Shown: positions 1-7,473 of the stretch, one piece after another
How positions within the stretch are numbered: the stretch's first letter is position 1
Layout: each line of letters opens with the position of its first letter
Assembly (NCBI GenBank): GCA_040389065.1
Contig: JAZKAR010000022.1
Location: 1 to 37,856 of the forward strand
Length of the DNA: 37,856 nucleotides
Origin: JAZKAR01 sp040389065
Lineage (GTDB): Bacteria; Pseudomonadota; Gammaproteobacteria; Burkholderiales; Casimicrobiaceae
Reading direction: 5' to 3'
Notes under the pieces: model-generated
Databases searched by the model: none
The model's input: only the letters and a program-made list of their open reading frames with translations
What the model was told of the DNA's origin: nothing
Position numbers and translations under genes: made by a program

Positions 1-2460
1 ACAGCTCCGCTACTTTCGCCAGTAAAACTGTCGGTACTGGTAAAACTGTTTCCGTCGCCGGTATCAATGTCACTGGCATCGATGCTACTAACTACACCTT
101 CAATACCACCGCTAGCACCACAGCTAGCATTACTGCAAAAGCCTTAACACTTGGCGGCGTCACCGCCTCTAACAAAGTTTATGATGGTCTCTCCACTGCC
201 TCCATTTCCGGCGGCACACTCAGCGGTACGATTGCTGGTGATACCGTTAGCTTTAGCCTTGGCTCTGCCACATTTGCCAATAAAAACGTTGGTACCGCTA
301 AAACTGTTACCGCTACTGGCACTTCTCTTAGTGGCACCGATTCCGCTAACTACAGCATTACCGATCCCTCCAGCTTAACTGCCAACATCACCGCTAAAGG
401 TCTAACCGTTTCTACCTCCAGCATTAACAAAGTTTATGATGGCAATACCACTGCCTCTATTACCTTAGGCGATGATCGCATTGCTGGCGATACTTTAACC
501 TTAAGCAATAGCTCCGCTACATTTGCTAATAAAACCGTTGGTACTGGTAAAACCGTTTCCGTTGCTGGCATCAATGTCACCGGCACCGATTCCACTAACT
601 ACACCTTCAATACTACTGCTAGCACGACTGCTAACATTACCGCTAAAGCTCTAACATTAAGCGGCGTATCTGCCTCGAATAAAGTCTATGATGCCCTTAC
701 CGCTGCTTCACTTTCTGGCGGTACGTTAAGCGGTACCATTGCTGGCGATACCGTTAGCTTTAGTCTTGGCTCGGCTACCTTTGCCAATAAAAATGTCGGC
801 ACTGCTAAAACCGTCACTGCTACTGGCACTTCTCTTAGTGGCACCGATTCCGCTAACTACAGCATTACCGATCCTTCCAGCTTAACTGCTAACATCACCG
901 CTAAAGGTCTAACCGTTTCTGCCTCCGGCATTAACAAAGTTTATGATGGCACCACCACCGCGAGTGTTACCTTAGGCGATGATCGCATTGCTGGTGATAC
1001 TTTAACCTTAAGCAATAGCTCTGCTACCTTTGCTAATAAAACCGTTGGAACAGGTAAAACCGTTTCCGTTGCTGGCATCAATGTCACTGGCACCAATGCT
1101 ACCAACTACACCTTTAATACCACCGCCAGCACCACAGCTGATATCACAGCAAAAGCATTAACACTTGGCGGCGTCACCGCCTCTAATAAAGTTTATGATG
1201 GTCTCTCCACCGCTTCCATTTCTGGCGGAACACTAAGCGGCATGATTGCTGGCGATACCGCTAGCTTTAGTCTCGGCTCAGCTACCTTTTCCGATAAGAA
1301 TGTAGGTATTGCGAAAGGCATTACTCTAGCATCTGCTTCCTTAAGTGGAATTGATGCAAACAACTATTCTGTATCTATCCCTAGCTCCATTAAGGCTGAT
1401 ATTACGCCTAAAGTGCTCACAATTAATGGGACTTTTGCTTCCAATAAGACTTACGATGGCAATACTACTGCTTCAGTGTTAGGTGGATCATTAGTTGGCG
1501 TCATCGGAAATGAAATAGTTGATTTTACTTTAGGTTCAGCTAGCTTCTTAAATAAGAATATTGGAATGGCTAAAGACATAGCACTTGCTTCTGCTACTTT
1601 AAGCGGTATCAATTCTGGCAACTATGCGGTTACTCTTCCTAGCGCTCTTAAAGCTGATATTACTCCCAAAGCATTAACCATTGAAGGCACACAAGCATTA
1701 AGCAAAATTTATGATGGCAATACTAACGCATCGTTGTTAGGAGGCTCTTTAGTAGGCGTTATAGGAAATGAAAGTGTTAACTTCAAGTTTGGTTCTGCTG
1801 TGTTTTCAGATAAGAATGTTGGTACTTTAAAAAACGTTACGCTTAGCTCTGCCACACTAACAGGCAATGATGCCGCAAACTATTTAGTTAACATATCAAA
1901 TAACTTCAAGGCTGACATTACTGCTAAAACCCTAACCATTGCAAATATTTCTGCTGCAAATAAAGTTTATGATGGCAATACTACTGCTACTGTTTCAGGA
2001 AGCTTATTAAGCGGTGTTATACAAAATGATATAGTAAATTTATCTTTAGGTTCTGCTGCCTTTTTTGATAAAAATGTAGGACTTTCTAAAGCGATTACCC
2101 TCTCTAATGTATCGCTGACAGGCATTGATGCAAATAATTATCTCGTAGTAACCCCTTCAGATCTTACTGCAAATATTAGTAATAAACCTATCACCATTAG
2201 TGGCATTATTGCCTCAAATAAAAACTATGATGGAACCACAACCGCGCAAATCAAAGGCGGATCACTTTCAGGCCTAGTCATCAATGACAATTTAAGCTTC
2301 GTATTAGGCTCAGGATCTTTCTCTGATAAAAATGCAGGAAGCAGCAAAGCGATCACAATAACAGGCTCGCAACTATTAGGCCAAGATGCAGCAAACTATG
2401 CCTTATTTGAACCTACAGGCATTACAGCTGATATTAATAATTTTTCTTCTATTGTTCCTA
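1..2460 (+). repeat. Tandem coding repeats: 252-258 bp units, with a 507 bp higher-order period at the 5' end
   Basis: Distances between successive YDG codons are 255, 252, 255, 252, 258, 258, 258, 258 and 258 bp. In the first ~1.2 kb two unit types alternate: one with IAGDTVSFSLGSATF, the other with LGDDRIAGDTLTLSNSS. This gives a 507 bp (169 residue) period with near-identical DNA. After about 1250 the units are single-type, 258 bp and clearly diverged. The array continues beyond the left edge. Confidence 0.93.
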
Positions 2461-2939
2461 CACCTGTTATCACAGCACTAAACACACCACTAAATACCAA
2501 TCTCTTAATCAATCGCCATGATGAAAAATCTTCCTCTTATAATCAAACACTAACCACCCCACTATCTATCAAAATTAGCAATCCCGTTGATAACGCCTCT
2601 TCTATAAGCTCTATCTATATTCCTTTAGCAAAAGAAAGCTCCTTTAAATCAGCAACAACCGATATTATTGGAGCGCCAATGGGAATAATTGACTCAAGCT
2701 CACACGATACAAAATCAGAAGAATTAAAACTATTAATACCAGAAGCAGCTATTAAGAAAACAGACGATGTAAAACCATCTACACCAGAAGTAGTTGTTAA
2801 AGGAACACAAATTTCTCAGCAAAAAGCTAAAGACAATCTGTCTATACAACCTAGCACCTCAACTACAGAGTGCATTTCAGTTGATGGAAATGATCAAAAT
2901 TGCGTCAAATTACAACGCGTTTCTCTAAATAAAAACTAA
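1..2939 (+). CDS. TPS exoprotein (FhaB/HMW-type hemagglutinin/adhesin) with YDG/MBG repeats, 5' partial
   Basis: This is the C-terminal 978 residues of a large secreted two-partner exoprotein. The frame is open from base 3 to the TAA at 2937-2939, so the ATG at 1242 is only an internal Met and the true start lies before the window. Nine NKxYDG-type motifs sit at 171, 426, 678, 933, 1185, 1443, 1701, 1959 and 2217, one per 84-86 residue domain. Each domain also has a GSATFxxKNVG-like strand, an 'xNY' turn and a closing 'ITAK/ITPK' strand, as in the YDG/MBG domains of bacterial adhesins. From about 2440 the protein becomes non-repetitive and Ser/Thr/Lys rich, ending with two cysteines ten residues apart (codons 2871 and 2901). 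The TpsB-type gene downstream supports secretion to the surface. The N-terminal TPS domain and signal peptide are not in the window, so the exact class is inferred. Confidence 0.88.
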   Translation, partial: SSATFASKTVGTGKTVSVAGINVTGIDATNYTFNTTASTTASITAKALTLGGVTASNKVYDGLSTASISGGTLSGTIAGDTVSFSLGSATFANKNVGTAKTVTATGTSLSGTDSANYSITDPSSLTANITAKGLTVSTSSINKVYDGNTTASITLGDDRIAGDTLTLSNSSATFANKTVGTGKTVSVAGINVTGTDSTNYTFNTTASTTANITAKALTLSGVSASNKVYDALTAASLSGGTLSGTIAGDTVSFSLGSATFANKNVGTAKTVTATGTSLSGTDSANYSITDPSSLTANITAKGLTVSASGINKVYDGTTTASVTLGDDRIAGDTLTLSNSSATFANKTVGTGKTVSVAGINVTGTNATNYTFNTTASTTADITAKALTLGGVTASNKVYDGLSTASISGGTLSGMIAGDTASFSLGSATFSDKNVGIAKGITLASASLSGIDANNYSVSIPSSIKADITPKVLTINGTFASNKTYDGNTTASVLGGSLVGVIGNEIVDFTLGSASFLNKNIGMAKDIALASATLSGINSGNYAVTLPSALKADITPKALTIEGTQALSKIYDGNTNASLLGGSLVGVIGNESVNFKFGSAVFSDKNVGTLKNVTLSSATLTGNDAANYLVNISNNFKADITAKTLTIANISAANKVYDGNTTATVSGSLLSGVIQNDIVNLSLGSAAFFDKNVGLSKAITLSNVSLTGIDANNYLVVTPSDLTANISNKPITISGIIASNKNYDGTTTAQIKGGSLSGLVINDNLSFVLGSGSFSDKNAGSSKAITITGSQLLGQDAANYALFEPTGITADINNFSSIVPTPVITALNTPLNTNLLINRHDEKSSSYNQTLTTPLSIKISNPVDNASSISSIYIPLAKESSFKSATTDIIGAPMGIIDSSSHDTKSEELKLLIPEAAIKKTDDVKPSTPEVVVKGTQISQQKAKDNLSIQPSTSTTECISVDGNDQNCVKLQRVSLNKN

Positions 2940-3347
2940 AAAAGCCTGATCAATACTAACAAATCGTAATAAAATTTTGTATTTACACCATTTTTATATA
3001 CATAAATTTTCCACCCTCTTTCCGCTACTTTCCCTCATTTATATTGCCTAGCAGCCGCTTCACGCTTGGCCTGCATCATGTAGACATTACTCTATCTATA
3101 CAGCACTTATAGTAGAAATCTTTTTTAAACTCATTATTTATTGTCAATTTACAACCATACATTACCGATGCTTTCAAGCCGTTACTATGCCTAGGAAAGC
3201 TCTAAATTAGGTTATACATGCAGTAAATGGCTTATATTATTCTGGTTACTTGCATTTAAAAACTTCCTGTTATTACCCATTCAATATTTAGAATTTCCTA
3301 AGCCCTAATAATGCTATTTTTCTTTATCGGGTTTTTTGGAGAATTAA
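2940..3347. other. 408 bp intergenic region between exoprotein and transporter genes
   Basis: No credible ORF, tRNA or strong terminator is visible between the exoprotein stop and the transporter ATG. The DNA is AT-rich and has no long inverted repeat. The only clear signal is the ribosome binding site GGAG at 3338-3341, seven bases before the ATG at 3348. I could not pick a convincing -35/-10 pair. Confidence 0.6.
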
Positions 3348-5027
3348 ATGAAGTCGAATTTTACTGCTTACAGCCTGACAATAAGCGGAATGCTAGTTTT
3401 ACTATCGCGCTTTGCCACGGCAGCCCCTATGCCTGATGCAGGAAGCACATTAAGAGATATTGAAAAAAAAATAAATGCAGAAACCCCTATTTTTATCCCT
3501 AATTCACCCCCTGAAAATTTACAAGCTACTCCTCCCAAAAACTATAATAATGAATTGCGATTTTTAGTGACTGCCTTCCAAATAGAAGGTAACACACGAT
3601 TTGCTGATGCCGAATTACTTGCCCTCTTAAAACCAATGACAGGCAGTGAGCACTCACTAAGTGAAATTGAAGATGCGATTATGAATATTTCGCGTTATTA
3701 TTGGAAAAACAACTATCCTCTTGCCTATGCCTATATTCCTCCTCAGGATATTAAGAATGGAGTGATTAAAGTTGCTGTTGTTGAAGGCCGCTACGGCGCT
3801 ATCAATATTATTAATAAATCCAACACTAAAGATTCTGTTATTAACCGCTTTTTTGCTGTTGAAAAAGAAGAATACCCTATCATTAATAGCCAGCGGCTTG
3901 AGCATCTTTTAAATATATTAAAAGAGATGACTGACACTTCTGAAATTTCGAGCGCTTTAAGCAAAGGTGAAGAAGCAAAAAGCTCTAATTTAAGCATTAA
4001 TATTAATTCAGCTCCTGCGGTTACTGGCAACCTGGAAGCTAATAATTATGGCTCCTCATTTACAGGTAAAAATCATATTGAAGGTGGCCTTAATTGGAGT
4101 AATCCTCTAGGACTAGGCGATCGATTAAATACAAAAGTTTTAAGCTCAGGAGAAGGACAAGACTTTTTTCTTTTAGGTTATACTATTCCTGTCGGAGCAC
4201 ATGGCTGGCGTTTAGGAGCTGCCTATTCTGACTCAAGCTATCAACTTGGCGGTGAATTTGCCAACCTTAACGCGCATGGTAAAGCATCACGATTAACATT
4301 AAGTGCTAACTACCCCATCACACGTCTTCAAAATAGAAATTTGAACTTAGATATCAATTTTAATCAGAAAAAACTGAATGATATTATCGGAACTACTGCG
4401 CTTTTAGACAGCAACAAGACCCAATACTCAGGCTCTGTAGCCCTTAATGGTCAATTTTCCTTACATCCAGCCCATCAAAGCATTTTTAATACAGCGCTCG
4501 AAGCAGGAACACTTCATACTACAGTGAGTCAAAATGCATCGGTTTCTACTAATGAAGAAAGCTTCTCTAAACTTTCTTACGCGCTAACAAATAGCTATCT
4601 GTTTTCCCCTGCCACCACGCTTTCTTTAGCGATAAATGGACAAAAAGCATTTAAAAACTTAGATTCTTCTGAGAAGATATCACTAGGAGGAATTTACGGC
4701 GTACGAGCTTATAAACCAGGGGCAGGATCAGGCGATAAGGGCTTTATAGCCAACTTAGAGCTACGCTATCGTACTCGCGCACCGTTTGATTATGGTCAAA
4801 CAAGTTGGATGTTATTTGTAGATGCAGGCCATGTACGCATCAATATTGATCCTGCTCCTGCTACAATTAACACACAAAATCTTGTCGGTATTGGTACGGG
4901 ATTACAATGGCAGCTTCCCTATAAAACCTCCCTGCAAATTCTATACGCTATGAGAGCTAGGCATAATGAGCCTGGAGAAAGCAACCCACGTTCACGCGCC
5001 TGGCTTCAGCTTACAAAAAACTTTTAA
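3348..5027 (+). CDS. TpsB/FhaC/ShlB-family outer-membrane transporter
   Basis: This 559-residue protein is the outer-membrane pore partner that exports the upstream exoprotein. Residues 1-25 look like a Sec signal peptide ending TAAPMP. A Pro/Asn-rich linker follows to about residue 65. A POTRA-like domain spans about 70-148, with the FQIEGNTRF strand and a closing IKVAVVEGRYG strand. From about 210 to the end the sequence has alternating beta-barrel strands (NYGSSFTGKNHIEGGLNW and similar) and finishes in an aromatic residue (TKNF), as outer-membrane proteins do. The motif VRAYKPGAGSGDKG near residue 450 matches the conserved VRGY-type loop 6 motif of the TpsB/Omp85 superfamily, with Ala for the usual Gly. 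ATG 3348 has GGAG seven bases upstream. The exoprotein-then-transporter order is the reverse of many TPS loci. Confidence 0.93.
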   Translation: MKSNFTAYSLTISGMLVLLSRFATAAPMPDAGSTLRDIEKKINAETPIFIPNSPPENLQATPPKNYNNELRFLVTAFQIEGNTRFADAELLALLKPMTGSEHSLSEIEDAIMNISRYYWKNNYPLAYAYIPPQDIKNGVIKVAVVEGRYGAINIINKSNTKDSVINRFFAVEKEEYPIINSQRLEHLLNILKEMTDTSEISSALSKGEEAKSSNLSININSAPAVTGNLEANNYGSSFTGKNHIEGGLNWSNPLGLGDRLNTKVLSSGEGQDFFLLGYTIPVGAHGWRLGAAYSDSSYQLGGEFANLNAHGKASRLTLSANYPITRLQNRNLNLDINFNQKKLNDIIGTTALLDSNKTQYSGSVALNGQFSLHPAHQSIFNTALEAGTLHTTVSQNASVSTNEESFSKLSYALTNSYLFSPATTLSLAINGQKAFKNLDSSEKISLGGIYGVRAYKPGAGSGDKGFIANLELRYRTRAPFDYGQTSWMLFVDAGHVRINIDPAPATINTQNLVGIGTGLQWQLPYKTSLQILYAMRARHNEPGESNPRSRAWLQLTKNF

Positions 5028-5045
5028 AACCCGGAGCCTTTTCCC

Positions 5046-5630
5046 ATGTTTCAGCAACCTTCATCCATTCAATTTACGCTTCCCTCATGGTTAGAAGGCT
5101 TCGCACAAGCACATCCTTTTCAACAAACGGTAACTGATAGAATGGCTTTCGTGATTGAGGCTTCTCAACGAAATATTGAAGAAGGTACAGGTGGCCCATT
5201 TGCAGCTGCTATTTTTGAAAAAGAAAGCGGTAAGCTAGTTTCCTTAGGCGTAAATCTTGTTACAACAGAAGGTTTATCTATACTCCATGCCGAAATAGTC
5301 GCGTGCAGCATAGCTCAGAAAAAACTAAATACGTATGACTTAGGTAACACATTATTACCTACCCATGAACTTGTCACCAGCACCGAACCGTGCGCAATGT
5401 GCTTAGGATCAATCCCCTGGTCAGGCGTAAAGTATGTTGTTACAGGCGCTACCGATGCAGATGCAAGAAACATTGGTTTTGATGAAGGCGCTAAAATAGC
5501 CAACTGGCAAGACGCCTTAAGACAACGCGGAATCGACGTTGTAACTGGTATTCATCGCGAAAAAGCAGCGCGGGTTTTAGAGCATTATTTAGCTCGTCAG
5601 GGAAATATTTATAATTCAAGAAACGCTTAA
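5046..5630 (+). CDS. Nucleoside/guanine deaminase (CDA superfamily, zinc dependent)
   Basis: The 194-residue protein has the cytidine-deaminase-fold zinc site: H81-A-E83 (Zn ligand and catalytic Glu) and P-C116-A-M-C119-L-G (two Zn cysteines). GGPFAAAIF near 49-57 is the usual first-strand motif of guanine/tRNA-type deaminases. Family members hydrolytically deaminate guanine, cytosine or related bases; the whole-protein pattern (EPCAMCLGSIPW) suits a guanine-deaminase-like salvage enzyme better than TadA, but the substrate cannot be fixed by eye. It starts 18 bp after the transporter stop with CGGAG upstream, so it may be co-transcribed with it, though a functional link is not obvious. An N-terminal stretch of about 25 residues precedes the fold. 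Confidence 0.82.
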   Translation: MFQQPSSIQFTLPSWLEGFAQAHPFQQTVTDRMAFVIEASQRNIEEGTGGPFAAAIFEKESGKLVSLGVNLVTTEGLSILHAEIVACSIAQKKLNTYDLGNTLLPTHELVTSTEPCAMCLGSIPWSGVKYVVTGATDADARNIGFDEGAKIANWQDALRQRGIDVVTGIHREKAARVLEHYLARQGNIYNSRNA

Positions 5631-5676
5631 AAAAACATTACATTTAGAAGCGTATATCATCACAATTTAAACTCTT

Positions 5677-5784
5677 AGAAATTAAGCAGTTGATCTCTAT
5701 CAAGGCATCGCACCATAAACAGTACATGGAGTACGACAAGTTGCCAACATACCAAGAGAGTACAACCGCATAACCTATAACTCT
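5677..5784. repeat. Palindromic intergenic repeat, copy A (degraded)
   Basis: This copy lies just downstream of ratA, ending two bases before its stop codon. It shares CTCTATCAAGGCATCG, AAACAGTACAT-GAGTACG and AAGTTGCCAACA blocks with copy B at 6299-6414, in the same order. Its ends (AGAAATTAAGCAGTTG and the complement of ACAACCGCATAACCTATAACTCT) are imperfect inverted repeats. It has small deletions relative to B. Confidence 0.75.
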
Positions 5785-5785
5785 A

Positions 5786-6223
5786 TTAACGCTTCGCCGC
5801 TATTTTATCAGCCCGCTTCACAAATGCATCAACCAATGTTTTAGTAATCACATCAAATACGGGGCCAATTAATTTTTGTAGCAATTTGCTATCAAAATCA
5901 TACTCAATTGAAAAAATAATCTGGCAGCTTTCTTCATCAATCGATGAAAATACCCATTCCCCTTTTAAATAGCGAAATGGCCCTTCTTTTAATTGTAATA
6001 TTAAAGAATGAGGAGGGTTAGCTAGATTAATTGTCGAAAAAGACTGTTTTAATCCTAAATAACGCATGCCTAAGCGAGCAATTTTCTGATTGCCTTGCTC
6101 TTCCAATACAACTGCTTCTGAACACCAGGGAAGAAACTCTGGGTATGAAGGAATATCGTTTACAAGATCAAACATTTGTCTTGCTGAATGCGAAACAAGC
6201 AAGGTTTTACGAAAACGGATCAT
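5786..6223 (-). CDS. ratA: RatA/YfjG-family START-like (coenzyme Q-binding/ribosome association) protein
   Basis: The 145-residue protein matches the small SRPBCC/START-fold family of E. coli RatA (YfjG) and yeast Coq10. Visible hallmarks are the N-terminal RKTLLVSHSARQMFDLVNDI strand-helix, then YPEFLPWCSEAVVLE, and the C-terminal helix ending LVDAFVKRADKIA. Members bind ubiquinone-like lipids; E. coli RatA was reported to block 70S assembly. I would treat it as a lipid/quinone-binding protein of uncertain in vivo role. smpB, a frequent divergent neighbour in other proteobacteria, is absent here. The gene is bracketed by two copies of the palindromic repeat (5677-5784 and 6299-6414). No strong Shine-Dalgarno sequence precedes the ATG. 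Confidence 0.88.
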   Translation of the reverse strand: MIRFRKTLLVSHSARQMFDLVNDIPSYPEFLPWCSEAVVLEEQGNQKIARLGMRYLGLKQSFSTINLANPPHSLILQLKEGPFRYLKGEWVFSSIDEESCQIIFSIEYDFDSKLLQKLIGPVFDVITKTLVDAFVKRADKIAAKR

Positions 6224-6298
6224 TCAAAGAGTACCCAAGATTGCAAATATTTTCATATTGTACCGTCTCTCTTACTCGATAGCATAAAATATACTATT

Positions 6299-6414
6299 AG
6301 AAGTTACGTAGTTGCGTTCTATCAAGGCATGGGATGCCCCGCATGGCAACGCAAACAGTACATAGAGTACGGCAAGCTGCCAACACGCCGAGAGAACTCA
6401 ACTACTTAACTTCT
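6299..6414. repeat. Palindromic intergenic repeat, copy B (best preserved, ~116 bp)
   Basis: The two ends are imperfect inverted repeats: AGAAGTTACGTAGTTGCGTT at 6299-6318 and the complement of the 6389-6414 end, AGAAGTTAAGTAGTTGAGTT, differ at only two of twenty positions. The centre holds GGCATGGGATGCC and GGCAAGCTGCC, which are themselves near-palindromic. No ORF is credible inside. It separates ratA from the LysR gene. Related sequence occurs at 5677-5784 and 12097-12150. Confidence 0.82.
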
Positions 6415-6423
6415 CTAGTCGAG

Positions 6424-7305
6424 TTAGGTTTCTACCAACTTACAATACTTAATAAATGCATCAAGCACAGGGTTTTTCACCCGCCGTTTAGCTACCAACA
6501 GCACCACTTCTATAGGTGCTAAATCTTCAATCACCATGCATCGTATCGCCTCATTGCATTCCACATAGTGCTCAATATTACGCTGATCTAAAATTGACCA
6601 ACCGATCCCGCGCTCAATCATTTTCAGCACCAAGGGCCGATTATGTGCCAATAACAAAGGCTGTACTTTTTCCATGTGATGCGACTGTAACCAGCACTCC
6701 AAAATATTGGCCCATGGATCATCTTCCTGAATACCGATAAGAGGTCGTTTAAATAGCTCTGAAAGCTGATCTTTAATATCCTTCCACTCTGCTGGATATA
6801 CACAGCATAGAGAACTTTTCGACAGAGGAATGACTTCTAAGCCCTCAGGAACAAATGCAGGGGCAAATACTAATCCTACATCGGCACGTCTTTCTACTAC
6901 ATCCTGATAAATCACATTCGAGTGACTGGTTCCTATTTCAATTTGCGCGGCAGGATGGCCTTGGTTTAATAACTTCAAGATATCTGGTAAAACACGGTGC
7001 GCTAATACCGTAGTAGCAAGAATAGAAAGTTGTCCGCCTGCTTCTTGGCGCATGCGTCTAGCTAATCGCTCAAATCGCTCAACATGTTGGTACGCTGCCT
7101 GAACTTCGGGGAACAATATTTTCGCTTCCTCTGTAGGTAACAATTGTTGCCGCACCCGCTCGAATAAAGGAAAACCTAACTGCTGCTCAGCATGTTGTAA
7201 CAAGCGTGTAGCAGCAGGCTGAGTCATATTTAATAACCTTGCTGCCGCACTTACAGAGCCTGTTACCATTACCGCATGAAAAATATCAATATGTCGAAGA
7301 CGCAT
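6424..7305 (-). CDS. LysR-family transcriptional regulator
   Basis: The 293-residue protein has an N-terminal winged helix-turn-helix (MRLRHIDIFHAVMVTGSVS, AARLLNMTQPAATRLLQHAE, residues ~1-60) and a periplasmic-binding-fold effector domain (~90-290). I chose the ATG at 7305 rather than 7464. It gives the family's normal length, starts directly at the DNA-binding domain, and has AAGGTGATT just upstream; the extra 53 codons would cover the promoter region. It is transcribed divergently from the 2-hydroxyacid dehydrogenase gene, so it probably controls that gene and itself in response to a hydroxy acid or related metabolite. The inducer is inferred from context only. Confidence 0.93.
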   Translation of the reverse strand: MRLRHIDIFHAVMVTGSVSAAARLLNMTQPAATRLLQHAEQQLGFPLFERVRQQLLPTEEAKILFPEVQAAYQHVERFERLARRMRQEAGGQLSILATTVLAHRVLPDILKLLNQGHPAAQIEIGTSHSNVIYQDVVERRADVGLVFAPAFVPEGLEVIPLSKSSLCCVYPAEWKDIKDQLSELFKRPLIGIQEDDPWANILECWLQSHHMEKVQPLLLAHNRPLVLKMIERGIGWSILDQRNIEHYVECNEAIRCMVIEDLAPIEVVLLVAKRRVKNPVLDAFIKYCKLVET

Positions 7306-7405
7306 AATCACCTTACTTAAACTGTTGCAGCTGGTAGTGTTATCAAACTCGTTGAGGATAAACGAAAGCAACGCGTTGGCAAAGTCTAAGCATCGTGTTG
7401 CAAAA

Positions 7406-7434
7406 ACTATAAGTGAAGCACTCATCGCTAGCAA
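7406..7434 (-). promoter_or_regulatory. Candidate sigma70 promoter for the LysR gene
   Basis: Read on the minus strand, TTGCTA (7434-7429) and TATAGT (7411-7406) are separated by exactly 17 bp. Transcription would begin about 95 bases upstream of the ATG at 7305. The whole 168 bp divergent interval (7306-7473) is where the regulator should bind. Confidence 0.5.
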
Positions 7435-7473
7435 CACAGAGTAAAATAAACTTTTTTCTCTCAACCTTTGCTT

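Noticed and set aside
151..378. Hydrophobic 75-residue ORF in the repeat region
   Set aside because: It is an alternative-frame shadow of the Ala/Thr/Ser-rich YDG repeats and has no ribosome binding site.
1..1250. Possible CRISPR or satellite array
   Set aside because: The period is 252-258 bp, there are no short repeat-spacer units, and the repeats are in frame and coding.
1242..2939. Treating the exoprotein gene as starting at the ATG at 1242
   Set aside because: The same frame is open without a stop back to base 3 and encodes further YDG repeats, so this ATG is internal.
6031..6522. Several small plus-strand ORFs across ratA and the repeat copy B
   Set aside because: They are antisense to ratA or lie in the palindromic repeat, show no protein-like composition and overlap each other.
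7306..7464. 53-residue N-terminal extension of the LysR protein
   Set aside because: LysR proteins begin at the HTH; ATG 7305 has a good ribosome binding site and the extension covers the divergent promoter.
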